Assembly (NCBI GenBank): GCA_026419775.2
Contig: JAOPGA020000078.1
Span: 1 to 64,000, forward strand
DNA: 64,000 bases
Source of the DNA: Acrasis kona
Taxonomy: Eukaryota > Heterolobosea > Eutetramitea > Acrasida > Acrasidae
Direction: 5' to 3'
Shown here: in pieces, positions 18,451 to 30,173 of the stretch
How the letters are laid out: every line of letters starts with the position of its first letter
Numbering within the stretch: the first letter of the stretch is position 1
The notes under the pieces: generated by a model
Seen by the model: the letters and a program-made list of their open reading frames with translations, nothing else
The model's database searches: none
What the model was told of the DNA's origin: nothing
Position numbers and translations under genes: made by a program

Positions 18451-21400
18451 TTATTCATCAACTTGGCTATACTCTTCTAACTCTCTTACAACCTGACGTG
18501 GCTCCTCCTCTTTAACCAAACCTCTCTTTTGTGCAATCAACAACAAACCTCTTGTTACAATTCTCACTAACAAACTGAAGGGAATGCACAACAAACCAAT
18601 TATGATGCTTATTCCCCATTGAGCCAAGCTCAAAGGTCTAGTGTTGGCGAATCTACCAAGGAACTCTACAATAATCACTTGGAAGAATGCAGTTACAACA
18701 AAGATCAACAAGAACATGACACTCTTGTGAATATTGGCCAAGATGTTGAATTCCATGTTAATCTTACGGCAGTTAAATTCATTAAAGGCTTGACAGAACA
18801 CAAACACGTTAAACACAATGGTATTATTGGTTTGCATATCAGCTGCCAAACAACTGACGCTTCCATCAGCATTTGTAATGCACAACTTGGAAGTACCAAG
18901 ATAATAAATAGTCATGCACACAATCAATTGATAAACGCTCTGAGTAATAATGTTCACCCACATGCGCCAAGTAAACAAACTAGCATTTCTGCCAATAGGT
19001 TTACGATTCAACAACTCATCAATCGGTGGTTCGGTTGCCAAAGCCAACGCAGCAAACGTGTCCATGATCAAGTTGACCCACAACAATTGAACAGCAGTGA
19101 GAGGAGGATCCATGGCCTTTTTTGCGCCAGTGGTCGTCTCCTGTGGCAACAAGAAACTAGTCAAAGAAGCAATAATCGTAATGACGAGCGCAACAATGTT
19201 GACCGTCAGTTGGAAGGTTAAGAATTTACGAATGTTTTCAAAAATACTTCTTCCCCACAAAACAGCTTTTACGATGGAGGAGAAGTTATCGTCGGTGATT
19301 ACAATATCGGATGCTTCCTTTGCAATTTGCGTTCCGGTCAACCCCATGCTCAACCCAACATCAGCTTCCTTCAAGGCGAGACCATCGTTGGTACCATCTC
19401 CAGTCACGGCGACGACCTCTCCCAACGCTCTCAAGCGACTCACGAGGCGATACTTATCGTCTGGACTCGAGCGCGCCAACACCTGCAATTTGGGCAACAC
19501 CTCATCTAATTCCTCGTCGCTTAATTTTCTAAAATCAGGTCCCTCCATGGCGACTCCGCTGGAATCCAAGATTCCACATTCGCGCGCAATGTGTTGAGCG
19601 GTTAGAATGTTATCTCCGGTAACCATCCTGACGACGATTCCTGATTTCTTGCATTGGTTGACCGCACCGGTCACTTCGGGTCTGAGTGGATCTTTGATTC
19701 CAACGATGGCAATCAATGTCAAATTGCTCTCCGCCTCATCTTGTTTCCTGTCGTCCTCTTCGTCGTCGTCGTCGCTGAATCTGGTGCTGGATGGTAACGT
19801 CTTGTAGGCCAACGCCAACGTGCGTAGACCTGCTTTGGCCATGACTTCGATCACATTCTCCTTGATGTGTTTTTTGCGCTTGTCGTCCAATTTGATGCTC
19901 TCGCCCGATTCGTTCAATTCGGTCCTGCACATTTCGAGCACAATCTCGCTGGCACCCTTGCAATGTAATTGTAATTCGTCCTCCACCTTGACCACCGTGC
20001 TCATCCTCTTCTTTTTGCTGCTGAAGGTGAACACCTTGACGACGCTCCTGGCATGATCGAAATCGTCTCTGATGCGCTTGTAGTCCACATCAATGTTTCT
20101 CAACATGATGAGGATGGCTGATTCGGTGCGGTTGCCTTGAATTTCGTATTGTTTGTGAGAGTCTGGTTTGGGCTTGACCAACTCTGCGCTGGAGTTGACC
20201 GATGCGTTGTCGGCGAACAGCTTGAGCACGTGTTCGTTTAGGTCGCCCTGCGTTGGTAATTCGTCGTAAACCTTGCTCGCAATGTATGCTTGGGTGACTT
20301 GCATTTCGTTCATGGTGAGCGTGCCGGTCTTGTCCGAACAAATGTTCGTCGCGCTTCCCATGGTCTCGCAGGCGACCAACTTGCGTACCAAATTGTTGTC
20401 CTTCATCATCTTCTTGACGCTGTATGCGAGGGAGATTGTGACGGCCAACGGCAGACCTTCTGGAACGGCAACCACGACGATGGTGACCGAAATGACGATA
20501 AAGTTGACCACGATGCCGACGTCCTTGAACGTCCATGCGGCCTTGCTGACCAACTTTTGAATCAGGAATCCTGCCAACAGTACGACGAAGGTAGCAATTG
20601 CGAATATGATGCCACCCTTTCCGATGAGCTTGGCCAGGTTGTCTAATTTCTCTTCGAGAGGAGTCTGGTCGTCGTCGTCGTCGCTCTCGTTCAGACGTAA
20701 CAAGGTCTTGCCCCATTCGGAGTTGGGACCGACGGCTACGATAAGCATTTTACCTGATCCCTCGGCGACTTGGCAACCGCTCAAGAGGAACGGTCTTTCG
20801 GCATCCTTTTTGACCTATATGGGTGGTTAGTCGACGTGGATCGTGATTCTACTTACGGGCTTAATTTCTCCGGTCATGACGCTCTCGTCATTCTTGAGAT
20901 CGTGTCCTTCGATGAGGATTCCATCAGCTGGTATTTGATCACCCGTAGTGAGTATAACGACGTCCTAATATAAGTCAATTGGTTGGTTGGTGAAGAAACG
21001 ACTTACTCCAACTAAGAGTTGATCAATGTTAACGTTCTGATTGCTACCGTCGCGCAGGACCTTGATTGGGATGATTCCGCTCTCTTTGCTTAATGCACGG
21101 AATTGCTTGTCTTTTTGGTAGTCGTTAAAAGCAGTCACAGTTGATACAATTAATACAGCGGCAATAATAGCCACACCTTCGATCCAACCATACTCGGGTT
21201 CTATTTTACGCCTGTTAATCTATGAATGGAGGAAAGCACTATACCATCGTCGAAAGCCACACCTAATACAATACTAATGACCGCCAGGACCATCAAGAGG
21301 ATCAACATTGTTTCTTTTAGGGCCTCGAACAATAATTTAAAGAAGTTTTTTCCAGGCTTCTCGGGTAAAAAATTCTCTCCAAATTCCTTCTTCCGCTCTT

Positions 21401-21545
21401 CAATTGTCCCAGAGTCGATACCTTCTCTTCCGTCTGAAATTACTTTCTCCACCAAACCATCAATACCACCAAGATCATTTAGTTGTTGAACGTCTCTACT
21501 TTCTATTAGAGTCGAGAGCTCGTTCACAGTTACTGCAAAACTCAT
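18451..21545 (-). CDS. Plasma-membrane-type Ca2+-transporting P-type ATPase (PMCA family)
   Basis: A 988-residue P2B-type Ca2+ pump in four exons: 21545-21245, 21200-21007, 20964-20857 and 20814-18451. The introns are 44, 42 and 42 nt, and every junction restores PMCA motifs (GWIEGVAI, DLKNDESVMTGE, FLLSGCQV). The phosphorylation site SDKTGTLT, the hinge TGDGTND, VAVPEGLPLAV in M4 and NLIMDTFAALALATEPP in M6 are intact. Ca2+ is moved out of the cytosol to the outside or a contractile or acidic vacuole. The C-terminal tail after the last helix is only about 25 acidic residues, so there is no room for the calmodulin-binding autoinhibitory tail of animal PMCAs. Aspartate runs encoded by GAC/GAT repeats occur in the N-domain. 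Confidence 0.93.
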
Positions 21546-22148
21546 TGTTTCAATTAAAATTTAATGGACAACCAAGAATTCTGTTATTTAAAGAAGCTAT
21601 TTGCACTGGTCGACATCTCCGAAGATATTTTGTAATCAAGTGACATCTTTCGACCCTTTTGGTGTAAACATCAATTTACGTTGTTGTAAATCGGGCCGTC
21701 GGAGTGAGCAGCCGTACGAATGCATGAGTGGTGTTAATTTTAGGATAAAATTTAGAACTATTGGTTGGCAATGCAGCCCCGCAGTTGTGAAATTCTAATG
21801 CGTTGTTAATATCATGTCCAATCTTCGAATGTTCTACCTTCCATCTATTGAGCGGAGGAATTATGTTTCCAACACTTCAGTACTGATGCAAGTTTTCAAA
21901 ATACTGTTACATCTTTTCTGTCAAATTGTGGGGCAATGGCGATTTTAATTGAATATTATGGTATGAAAATATAGTTTTGAGATTACTACACATGTGACAT
22001 GTGGCATGTTCACAATTTGAGAACTAAAATCCAGCACTCAAATTGAACAATCAACAGATGTGTAAAGACTTTTACTCTCTATAATTAGTTTGTAATCAAG
22101 GTTGTGCAATAAAAAGAACTCTACCGAACTGAACTTCAAAACCAAAAA
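21546..22148. other. Intergenic spacer, no gene seen
   Basis: About 600 bp between divergent genes (PMCA on the minus strand, BCS1-like on the plus strand). Only short interrupted frames on either strand, no tRNA-like fold or repeat noticed. Presumed promoter region for both genes. Confidence 0.45.
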
Positions 22149-23831
22149 ATGAACATCATCAACCCTGCAAATCCTATGGACTTGATGAGTGGAGATTTGA
22201 GTGGAGACTCACTTATTAGTGTTCTAACACAATTCTCTGGCTCTTCTCCACTTGCCAACGGAACTGCAACATACAATGCTACATCATTATTGCAATACAT
22301 CAACCAAACAGCACCCCTAATATACAGCATGATAAACCCCACATCACAATCATCATACCTGTTATGGTTCATACACATATTCTTCGTTCGCACCATACCA
22401 AATCTATTGAGCAATAACATCTTTAGCGCTGGTATCAGTATCATGGTATTTTCATATGCCATCAGAGTACTATGGGATCAAATCATTGCAATTAGCGATT
22501 CGTTCAGGAACATTTTCTATTACTCAATGGAGTTCAAAAGTGTTGATCAAACCTACCAATACCTACGCCACTGGCTAAGCAATCAAAAATCTAACGCAAA
22601 GAGCTTCTCCGTAGTCGCAGATTGGCAAAATGTGGACAATGACGGGAAGAACATACCAAACGTAATGTTTGTGCCCGGTCTTGGTAGCCACTACTTTAAA
22701 TACAAGGGGTACAGAGTATGGGTGGACAGGTCCGAAGATAAGGACAACAATGGCGCAATCTCAAACAATTATGGAGAACCCAACGAAAGAATGAACATTA
22801 CAATCTTCCAGCCATGGGCCATCCTATCAAGAAATACCGGAAAGCAAGCCCTCAAGATGATTATAGATGATGCCATGGCACAGTACCACGAGAAGACCAC
22901 AGCACAGACCAACGTCTATACTGTTTGTGACGATTATGCTGATTGGGAGATGAGCTGCATGAGAGCTATGAGACCCATGGAAAGCGTAGTGCTACCAGAA
23001 AAGACCAAACAAGACACGACATTAGACATTTCCAATTTTCTTGATGATGAAAAATGGTACAAGGACAATGGTATCCCATACAGAAGAGGCTACTTGCTAT
23101 TTGGTGCACCAGGTACAGGTAAAACAAGTTTCATTCTTGCATTAGCTGCCAAGTTCAAACTTAGCGTGTCCATGTTGAGTTTTTCACATCCCATGATGAC
23201 CGATAATTTTCTACTAAAGCTTGTGAACAATTCTCCATCCAACACATTATTACTTTTAGAGGACGTTGATGCTGCATTCGTGGATAGAAAATCAGCTGAA
23301 GGAAAAACAAAACTTACTTTTAGCGGAGTGTTGAATGCACTTGATGGAGTGGCCAGTCAAAAGAACAAATTAGTATTCATGACAACCAACCACATTGAAA
23401 GATTGTCTCCTGCGTTGATTCGTCCTGGCCGCGTCGACTTTAAGGTGGAATTCAAACTTGCCAACCGTCATCAAATCAAAAACATGTTTGTACGTTTATT
23501 CCCAAAACCAGAACACGAAGCATTAGCGGAAAAGTTTTCAGACATTGTTCCCGAATACGTTTTGTCACCTGCTGAATTACAAGGTTTATTCATCAAGCAC
23601 AAATACAATCCAGAGGAGATGATAGAGGACACATCCAATTATCTTCAAGAGTTAAAGGACTACAAGGCTCTGACGGAAAAGTTGAAGGAACAAGAAAAGA
23701 AGGATGCAGAGGAGGAAGCAGGTGGCGAGGGAAAGAATGAAGAAAAGGCGGATAAGAAGAACCAAGAAAAGAGTGAGACAAAGAGCGAAGAAAAGGCAGA
23801 CGAGAAGAGTGAAATAGAAAAACAGGAATAG
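22149..23831 (+). CDS. BCS1-type AAA ATPase
   Basis: A 560-residue AAA ATPase of the BCS1 family. One or two hydrophobic segments lie at about 70-105. A BCS1-N-like domain follows at about 125-295 (the HYFKYKGYRVWVDR block). The AAA core has Walker A GAPGTGKT at 319-326, Walker B LLLLEDVDAAF, sensor FMTTNH and the arginine-finger loop RPGRVD. The last 40 residues are an E/K-rich low-complexity tail. True Bcs1 folds the Rieske protein of complex III in the mitochondrial inner membrane. The N-terminal extension, with N-glycosylation-like sequons before the membrane span, leaves another membrane possible, since plant and protist BCS1-like paralogues are widespread. AATAAA lies 8 bp after the stop. 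Confidence 0.85.
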   Translation: MNIINPANPMDLMSGDLSGDSLISVLTQFSGSSPLANGTATYNATSLLQYINQTAPLIYSMINPTSQSSYLLWFIHIFFVRTIPNLLSNNIFSAGISIMVFSYAIRVLWDQIIAISDSFRNIFYYSMEFKSVDQTYQYLRHWLSNQKSNAKSFSVVADWQNVDNDGKNIPNVMFVPGLGSHYFKYKGYRVWVDRSEDKDNNGAISNNYGEPNERMNITIFQPWAILSRNTGKQALKMIIDDAMAQYHEKTTAQTNVYTVCDDYADWEMSCMRAMRPMESVVLPEKTKQDTTLDISNFLDDEKWYKDNGIPYRRGYLLFGAPGTGKTSFILALAAKFKLSVSMLSFSHPMMTDNFLLKLVNNSPSNTLLLLEDVDAAFVDRKSAEGKTKLTFSGVLNALDGVASQKNKLVFMTTNHIERLSPALIRPGRVDFKVEFKLANRHQIKNMFVRLFPKPEHEALAEKFSDIVPEYVLSPAELQGLFIKHKYNPEEMIEDTSNYLQELKDYKALTEKLKEQEKKDAEEEAGGEGKNEEKADKKNQEKSETKSEEKADEKSEIEKQE

Positions 23832-23962
23832 TGTACAATAAAAATAACTTTACAAAATAATCTAAATTGGTATTTTAGACGCTTCATTCGATGAAAATTC
23901 CGCGACAGAGCTACCTAATTGGTTAGATGTAAAAACTCCAAGGTATAATTAGTGTCAACGAC

Positions 23963-24393
23963 ATGAAGAAAAAGATGATACCTCTGATGGGGTTCTATGT
24001 AGTGGAAGAGAGTCTTGAGGATCTATTGCAGATAGGTCTTGAAAGGGAATATAAGAGACAAAAGTTGTTCTACCCGCAAAGCGAAGAGATGGACATAATG
24101 CCACCAGCGTACGGTTTGGTGTTTTCAACACATTGAAGGAACCAGCAGAAAACAGTATCTATTATCATAGGATATTCAACAGTACAAAGAAAGACACAAG
24201 TGCAGCTAAGCATGACCTTAACAAATATAAGAACGCAAAGCAAAGCAAAACCATTCCGAAGCCTTCTTTACAGCCTTCAGTCTCTTCTTCACCGCATCCT
24301 AGCATTGAAGAAGATGAGCAAAATAAGTGTACATGCGTGGAGTACCAATTTGTTAACTACAATGAAAGGGACTTCCTGCAGAAGGATCATTAA
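23963..24393 (+). pseudogene. Unknown gene with apparent one-base shift(s) at A runs
   Basis: From ATG 23963 a frame reads 58 codons and stops at 24134-24136, while the frame one base away is open from 24055 to the TAA at 24391-24393. The two overlap at the A4 run 24060-24063: one missing A there would fuse them into a protein of about 144 residues that continues as KVVLPAKRRDGHN. Upstream, the A5 run at 23931-23935 shows the same behaviour, so the gene may start further left, near 23890. The C-terminal half is Lys/Ser/Pro-rich with a Cys pair. No family recognised. Either a decaying gene or, given the same pattern elsewhere in the window, an intact gene with consensus errors. Confidence 0.4.
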
Positions 24394-24606
24394 AGCGAGC
24401 ACAACACTGTAATGAGAACATGGTCACGTTTACTTATAAGAGAATGGTTTTTGAATTCATCTTTGTACACAAATAAGTAAAGCTCTGAAATATCTTTTTT
24501 AATTGTGCTTATTTTTCCGTCCTAATCGGTCATCAGGACTACTTAGTAACTGATGCACCACGTAAAATTTCTCTCTATTGTTTAACGGTTGAATCATCGA
24601 CATGAG

Positions 24607-25007
24607 ATGACTCTCTTGACTACACTGAGGCATCTACGACCCAGGTTGCATCCAAAAGCAATTCAATTTTCAGGTCTGTACAGGGATAAATGTCCCGAGA
24701 ACTCCTCCATCTATAAGCAAACTTAGATGTACTCTGCACAAGAGATCTCATATTGAAAATCCATCCACAAGAGGTTGAACAACAAACATTGTTGCCATCT
24801 GACGCCCAAAATTATAGCCCAGATAAAGTAGAGCTTTGTAAAGCTATTCGTTTCGATATGATTCCTTGGTTAGGTTTCCACTACCAACAAGTATATCTTG
24901 ATAGCTTGATGATCGATATGCTCAATGATGAATCTGATCGTGCAGTTATTGACGAAAAAGTGAGGAAGATCGATCAACCTGCGTATGATGATCCTAGAAA
25001 CCCGTAA
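24607..25007 (+). CDS. Small probable mitochondrial protein, two exons
   Basis: Exon 1 (24607-24673) and exon 2 (24727-25007) join through a 53-nt intron (24674-24726) ending in ACTTAG; the junction completes an Asp codon. The product has 115 residues. The N-terminus (MTLLTTLRHLRPRLHPKAI) is Arg-rich, free of acidic residues and amphipathic-looking, which suits a mitochondrial presequence. The remainder is acidic and soluble, with a WLGFHYQQVYLDSL block. It could be a small respiratory-chain or ribosomal subunit, but I cannot name one. AATAAA follows the stop by about 80 bp. Confidence 0.5.
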
Positions 25008-25102
25008 ATACTGAATTCAAAATAATCGCTCAATGCAACAATCTCAGGAAAAAGAAGACATCACCAAGTGATAAAAAGAGAACGAAAAAATAAATTGTTC
25101 TC

Positions 25103-25477
25103 CTAACAACAGAGCTTTCTTCTTTTTATGTAGCTGGTTTGATTTTTAGATACGAGAGTTTGCAGTCCATTTCTGAATAAACATTCTGTTATAATAGGTA
25201 ATTGTATAAATGTATGAAACTTGTCAGTGGAGGGTGGCGGAAAGAATTCTGTATCGTCCTCGCATATATCTTGTTTCTTCGTATGAGTTAATGAGGTCAC
25301 TTCATGATAGCATCATCAAGTTAGTTCATACAACATGTATCAGCTTAGCTTTTTTCTTCACTTCAAACTCGACGTTTATGATTTGAAGCCAACGGATTTG
25401 ACCTTACTAATAGCTCTTTAAGCTACATCTTAATGGCAACAAATTTTAATTCATTGATAAGGACTCCTTTCTTTCAT
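25103..25477 (-). CDS. Small spliced protein ending in Cys-Cys
   Basis: Three exons (25477-25465, 25402-25332, 25276-25103) with introns of 62 and 55 nt join in frame into an 85-residue protein. The joined product runs MKERSQIRWLQIINV, then a Lys-rich stretch, then DDTEFFPPPSTDKFHTF, and ends RRKLCC. A terminal CC after basic residues resembles Rab-type double prenylation sites, or a palmitoylation site, so membrane attachment is possible. The start is 52 bp from the divergent ATPase/cyclase-fold gene at 25530. No family recognised; the model rests on frame continuity and splice sites, so it needs transcript support. Confidence 0.42.
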
Positions 25478-25529
25478 TGTAAAGGAGCTGTAATTCGTAG
25501 ACGGAGGTAGAGGAATCAACCAGCACAAT

Positions 25530-28500
25530 ATGCCTGTGACGAAAACATTTGGTCGGGCTCAAGAGATTTATGAGTTCGAGCAGGTATTGACAAGGGCCTT
25601 AAAAAACAGAACCCCAGAGGTGGTTATTATATCTGGTTACGCTGGCTCAGGAAAGGTATCTATTTTGAGCATGTTGGTTCTCACACCTTTAGACAGTGTT
25701 ATGTTCAGAGTTCATAAAGAGGGTATCTAGTAGACCTAAAAATAAATTTATAGTCTCAGCTGGAAGATTTTCAGAGGGTGTTTTTGCCCACTGCCCCTGT
25801 TCAGGGATAATGTCAGCCATATCCTACACGATAGATAGAATACTCGAGGATGAACAGACTGCAACATTATATCGTCCTTCCATTTTAGAATCTTTAAACG
25901 GAAGAGGACATATTTTAACTCAGCATATCCCAAAATTAGAGCAGTTGATTGGACCACAGAAGTCTCTGTCAAATCTAAGTGGAGAGGAAGCCTTCCAAAG
26001 ACTTTTATCGACCATAATTGACTTTTTTTCTTTATTTTGTAAAGAGGAAAGTTCTTTGTGCCTGAGCCTAGAGGACCTTCACTATGCCGACCCTTGCTCT
26101 CTGAGAATTTTGAGAGAGATTTGTAAAAATAGATCGTTATCCATAGTATTCGTTGGAACGTATAGAAGTAATGCAAACGAGAATAATTACGCAATGACGA
26201 ATTGGATAAACACAGTCAGCTCACATCACATAAAAATCAGGGAAGTAAGCCTCGATAATATCCCACATCAGCACACCATAAAGCTGGTGTTGGATGAGTT
26301 AGAAGCAAGTGAAGAGCGTCAAATAATAGACCTTTCAAAATTCCTTCACGTGTCTTGTATTGGAATACCATTTTACATTAAAATTATCATGAAGCTACTT
26401 AAAGAAGAAGGAAAGATTTTCTTCGACGAACAACGCCAAGCGTGGAATTACGACCAAGCATCAGCCAAAGATGTGGTCTACCAAAACAAGTACATTGTTT
26501 CAAAATTAAATCAATACCCTACCGAGGTCCTATCCCTACTAAAAGCAGGTGCCTGCGTGGGGGAAACTTTTACAACAAAAATGCTGGGTCAGCTAAAAGT
26601 AGTGTCCGAAGAGAATCAATCAAGAATTACAAAAGTGTTGCAACCACTCGTCGAAGAGGGATGGATCACTCAAAAATACTTGAACACTTATGAATTTTCA
26701 CACTTAATAATAAGAGAGATCATTTACGGGTTGTTGGAGCCAGACGAAGCAAAAGAAATGCACGTATGCATCGGCAAAATACTTTTAGAGGAGTCGAAGA
26801 AGGTACACAGCCTAGAAATTAATTTATTCCGCATCGTGACCCATCTCAATTTTGGAATCGACACGGTCAGAGCCATCGACGCAGATCGAAGGGAATTACA
26901 CAAATTAAATTTAATGGCAGGAAAAAAGTCGTTCCGAATGGGAGCACTAGAGACAGCATCCTACTTCTCTAACCAAGTTCAAAAAATCATGCCGGTCAAC
27001 CCATGGGCTCAACTCGTGTACGAATCGTCGCTCAAGTCAAACATTCTGATGGCCAAGTGCGAACTAGCACTAAAGAAGTATGATTCGGGGATACAAATTT
27101 ATCAACAATTACTGACCAAAGTCAAGGGAGGATCGGACATTATGAAAGTCACTTGCTTGTTGTTCAAGGCGTGTGCGATGGATGGACGTTACGAATTCAT
27201 TTATGACGAATACTTGTCGTTGTTAGCCAACAACGAACCCACATTATGTCTCGTAGCGAACGACGACAACTTTATCCAACAGTGGATCAAAACAACGCTG
27301 GTCGATTTCAAATCCAAATTATCTCACTTCCAGTCACCTCCACAAGATTTAATAAAGAGGCCACAAAACAAGATTAGAGATCGAGTCTTGTTCATGGAAT
27401 GTCTCATCTTGAGCATGTCAGGAATTTACATGGGAAAGAATGCAAACAAGGTGTACATGTTCGTGACGCCCCTGATCATTGCCAAAATGATTTTTGAAGA
27501 GGGAGTATGCGAGCGTTTGAATCACGTGGTGCTTTGTTTATTGGGTTGGCTGTTGTGTTATTTGGACGATGCCGAATTAGGAGGTCAATTTTGTCGGTTG
27601 GGAATGGAAATCGGTACGGTCAACCACAACATGGAATCCATCTTTGGGTTGACCACCTTCTTTAACCTATGCAGCGTGCCCTACCACAATCCCTTCTCAC
27701 AAGTCTACCCTCTCGTCGAAAAGGCACACTTCCAATCGGCGCTCATCGGCGAACGCACCTTCGGAATCCACACCAGCATGTTACAATACTTTTTGGGATT
27801 CGTCGGCATGGGAGACGACATACAAACCGTTCGTAACAAGATGAACCACACCAAAACATTTCTCAACGATCACAAAGAATTTGGAGATCTCATCAAAGCA
27901 GATGAGGAATTGCTGAGGGTCATGTCGGGAGAGACCGACGTGTTCAATCCAATCTACTCCATGGACAACATTGAAGACGTTCCCTATTCTCGCTTCGTCG
28001 TTCGATTCACGAAAATGTTGGCGCTATATTTCTTGGGTGACTTTAAGAATGCATTCAGGACGCTGAAACATGCATCCAGTCTATCGGAGGATGTATACGG
28101 CACTCCTCTATACTTTGTATTCAAATGGTTCACCGTGACCGTTGCTTCCTGTTATCACGAGCACTTTGATAGCATCAGCATGATGGAGGAATCAAAGGGA
28201 AAAAAGCAATTTTCGATCATGGAGCATGTGTTGGGCAAAGATAATGCAAAGAGACCAAAGACCGAGAAGGAAAGAACTTTTGATCAGGTCAAAAAACACT
28301 ACGACGAGTGCGTAGAGCTGTACGAAAAGGCTCCGTTGTTTATGGAGACTGCTTTTTACATGGCAAAAGCAGAAATGGCGAGGAGCATCAATCCCGCGGA
28401 CGATCAATTGATTTCGCTGTACAAGAATGCAGAAATGAGTGCAAAGTATCATGGATTAGGGTTCTTGCGAGGAATCATCATGTCTAGGATGGTCACGTTG

Positions 28501-29958
28501 ACCAAATCTTCATCATTGGATGACCCTGTGCTGGTGGAACAAGTGTTTAGTCATTGGTCAGAAATTGGTGCCAAGCGATTGTGTGCTTCGTTGATCGATA
28601 ACTACTCTGCGTTACTACGCACGCCCATCAGTAGTCAAAAAACAATTTACGAAAACGATAAAATCTTTGAGGATGCCTTGATGATGAACGTTCATGAGAA
28701 TGGATCTAGATTCGCGCCCACTAGGCAGTTGTTAAAGCAATTGGGCAAGGACAAGAGCAGCGATTTACAGTCGGGCGATTGTGTGATGGACGACATGGCT
28801 GTGATTTGTATAGGCGTGGCTAATATCAAGGACATTATGCAAGATAAATCAGCATCGGACATGATTCATATACTGGGTCAATTTGCTTGTAGCATCATGC
28901 AGAGCGTGGAGTCACAAAACGGATTTGTGGAGAGGATTTATGGACAGTATGCGCAGACGCATGCATTCTTTCCGGGAGGTACCGTAGATGCAGTGAGAGC
29001 TAGCGAAAATGTAATCAAGTCCTTGCTGGAGTTGAAAATAAAGATTGGAAAGCCCATAGCGATTAACGTTGGTTTGTGTGCTGGTAAAGTAATATTGGGT
29101 GCGGTTGATTGTGGTTATAAATTAGATACCGTCGTGATATCTGATGCTCAACACAAGAGCGCTCTCATGCAAAAATTAGCAACCTTGATCGGATGTGATG
29201 TCTTGTCTCATCACTCCATGCTTGGTTCCTCCATGGTAAACAACGTCTTGTTGAAGGTGGTTTTGTGCACAGACAAGAAATCAGTCTTGTACATTGTGGA
29301 TCCAACCAATGCACCACTAGAACGTGCCAAATTGGAATTCATCAATGCTGTCAACGACATGTTTTGTACCAAAAAATTCGACCAGTTTTATGATGTTTGT
29401 TGTAAAATTAACGTTGCGCAAGCACACGAGAGTTATGTTGTTTACTTTAAAAATGTTTGTAACATGTATCGTAATTTGGAATTACCAGAGAATTGGTGTG
29501 GTGAGATTCTTGTGGACCATGACGCCAATCCTATTCCCATAGGTTCTGTCAAGCAACTTGCTCAAGACAGCAAGACGTCCCTCCATAAAAGGCAGTCCAC
29601 AAACCTGTCACAGTTTGAAACTCATAAGCAAGCTCCCACTAATGACGGTAGTAATGATGACCTCACCGTAAACAATGATGACTTTTATGGATCCAGGACC
29701 TTCTCCGAGGATCCTAATTGGGAGGCTCAGAATGAGATTAGGGAACTGCGTGCCTTGTTATCTCAAAAAGATAAGCGTATTGAATCCTTGCTGGACAAGG
29801 TGTTGAGTACTCAACTTGAAAATGATGAGCTCAGGAAGCAGTTGATGTCGAGTCACATCATGGATAATGGGAGAAGAAGGTCATCGAGTTCGAACGCTAG
29901 TTCCAGCATCATGTCTTGTCTTTGCTTACCTTCACCAAATCGCATCAAACCTTCTTAG
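25530..29958 (+). CDS. STAND/AAA-type ATPase with helical repeats and a degenerate class III cyclase domain
   Basis: A 1463-residue protein in two exons; the 37-nt intron (25656-25692) splits the Walker A motif GYAGSGKT (residues 36-43), which only the spliced form completes. Walker B is LSLEDLHYAD. A helical, TPR-like region fills roughly residues 300-1000. A cyclase-homology domain covers about 1071-1220 (INVGLCAGKVILG and VVISDAQHKSALM align with the family blocks). Both metal-binding aspartates are missing, the first block reading IGVANIKDI and the second YGQYAQ, so it should not make cyclic nucleotides. A coiled coil (about 1395-1435) and a Ser-rich tail end the protein. The same domain types occur in soluble adenylyl cyclase (ADCY10) in the opposite order. 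A nucleotide-switched signalling scaffold is inferred. Confidence 0.75.
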
Positions 29959-30173
29959 GTCCTTCCAACATGTAAAATAAGTCATGGATGAAGGTAATGG
30001 AGGAGCTTCTTGTACGTCTGGTGCGTTGTATTTGTTTTGTATATCATATTTAATAAATTATTGTTTCAATTTCAAATCAATTATATCCGATTTCAACCCT
30101 CCATCCAATTACAATCAATTTCAACACTTTATGATGGTCCAATAATAAACCCGATCAATAAAACAGAACAAAA

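Noticed and set aside
18619-20830. Several long plus- and minus-strand open frames across the PMCA gene.
   Set aside because: They are shadows of the strongly biased, Asp-rich pump coding sequence in other frames; none has family motifs.
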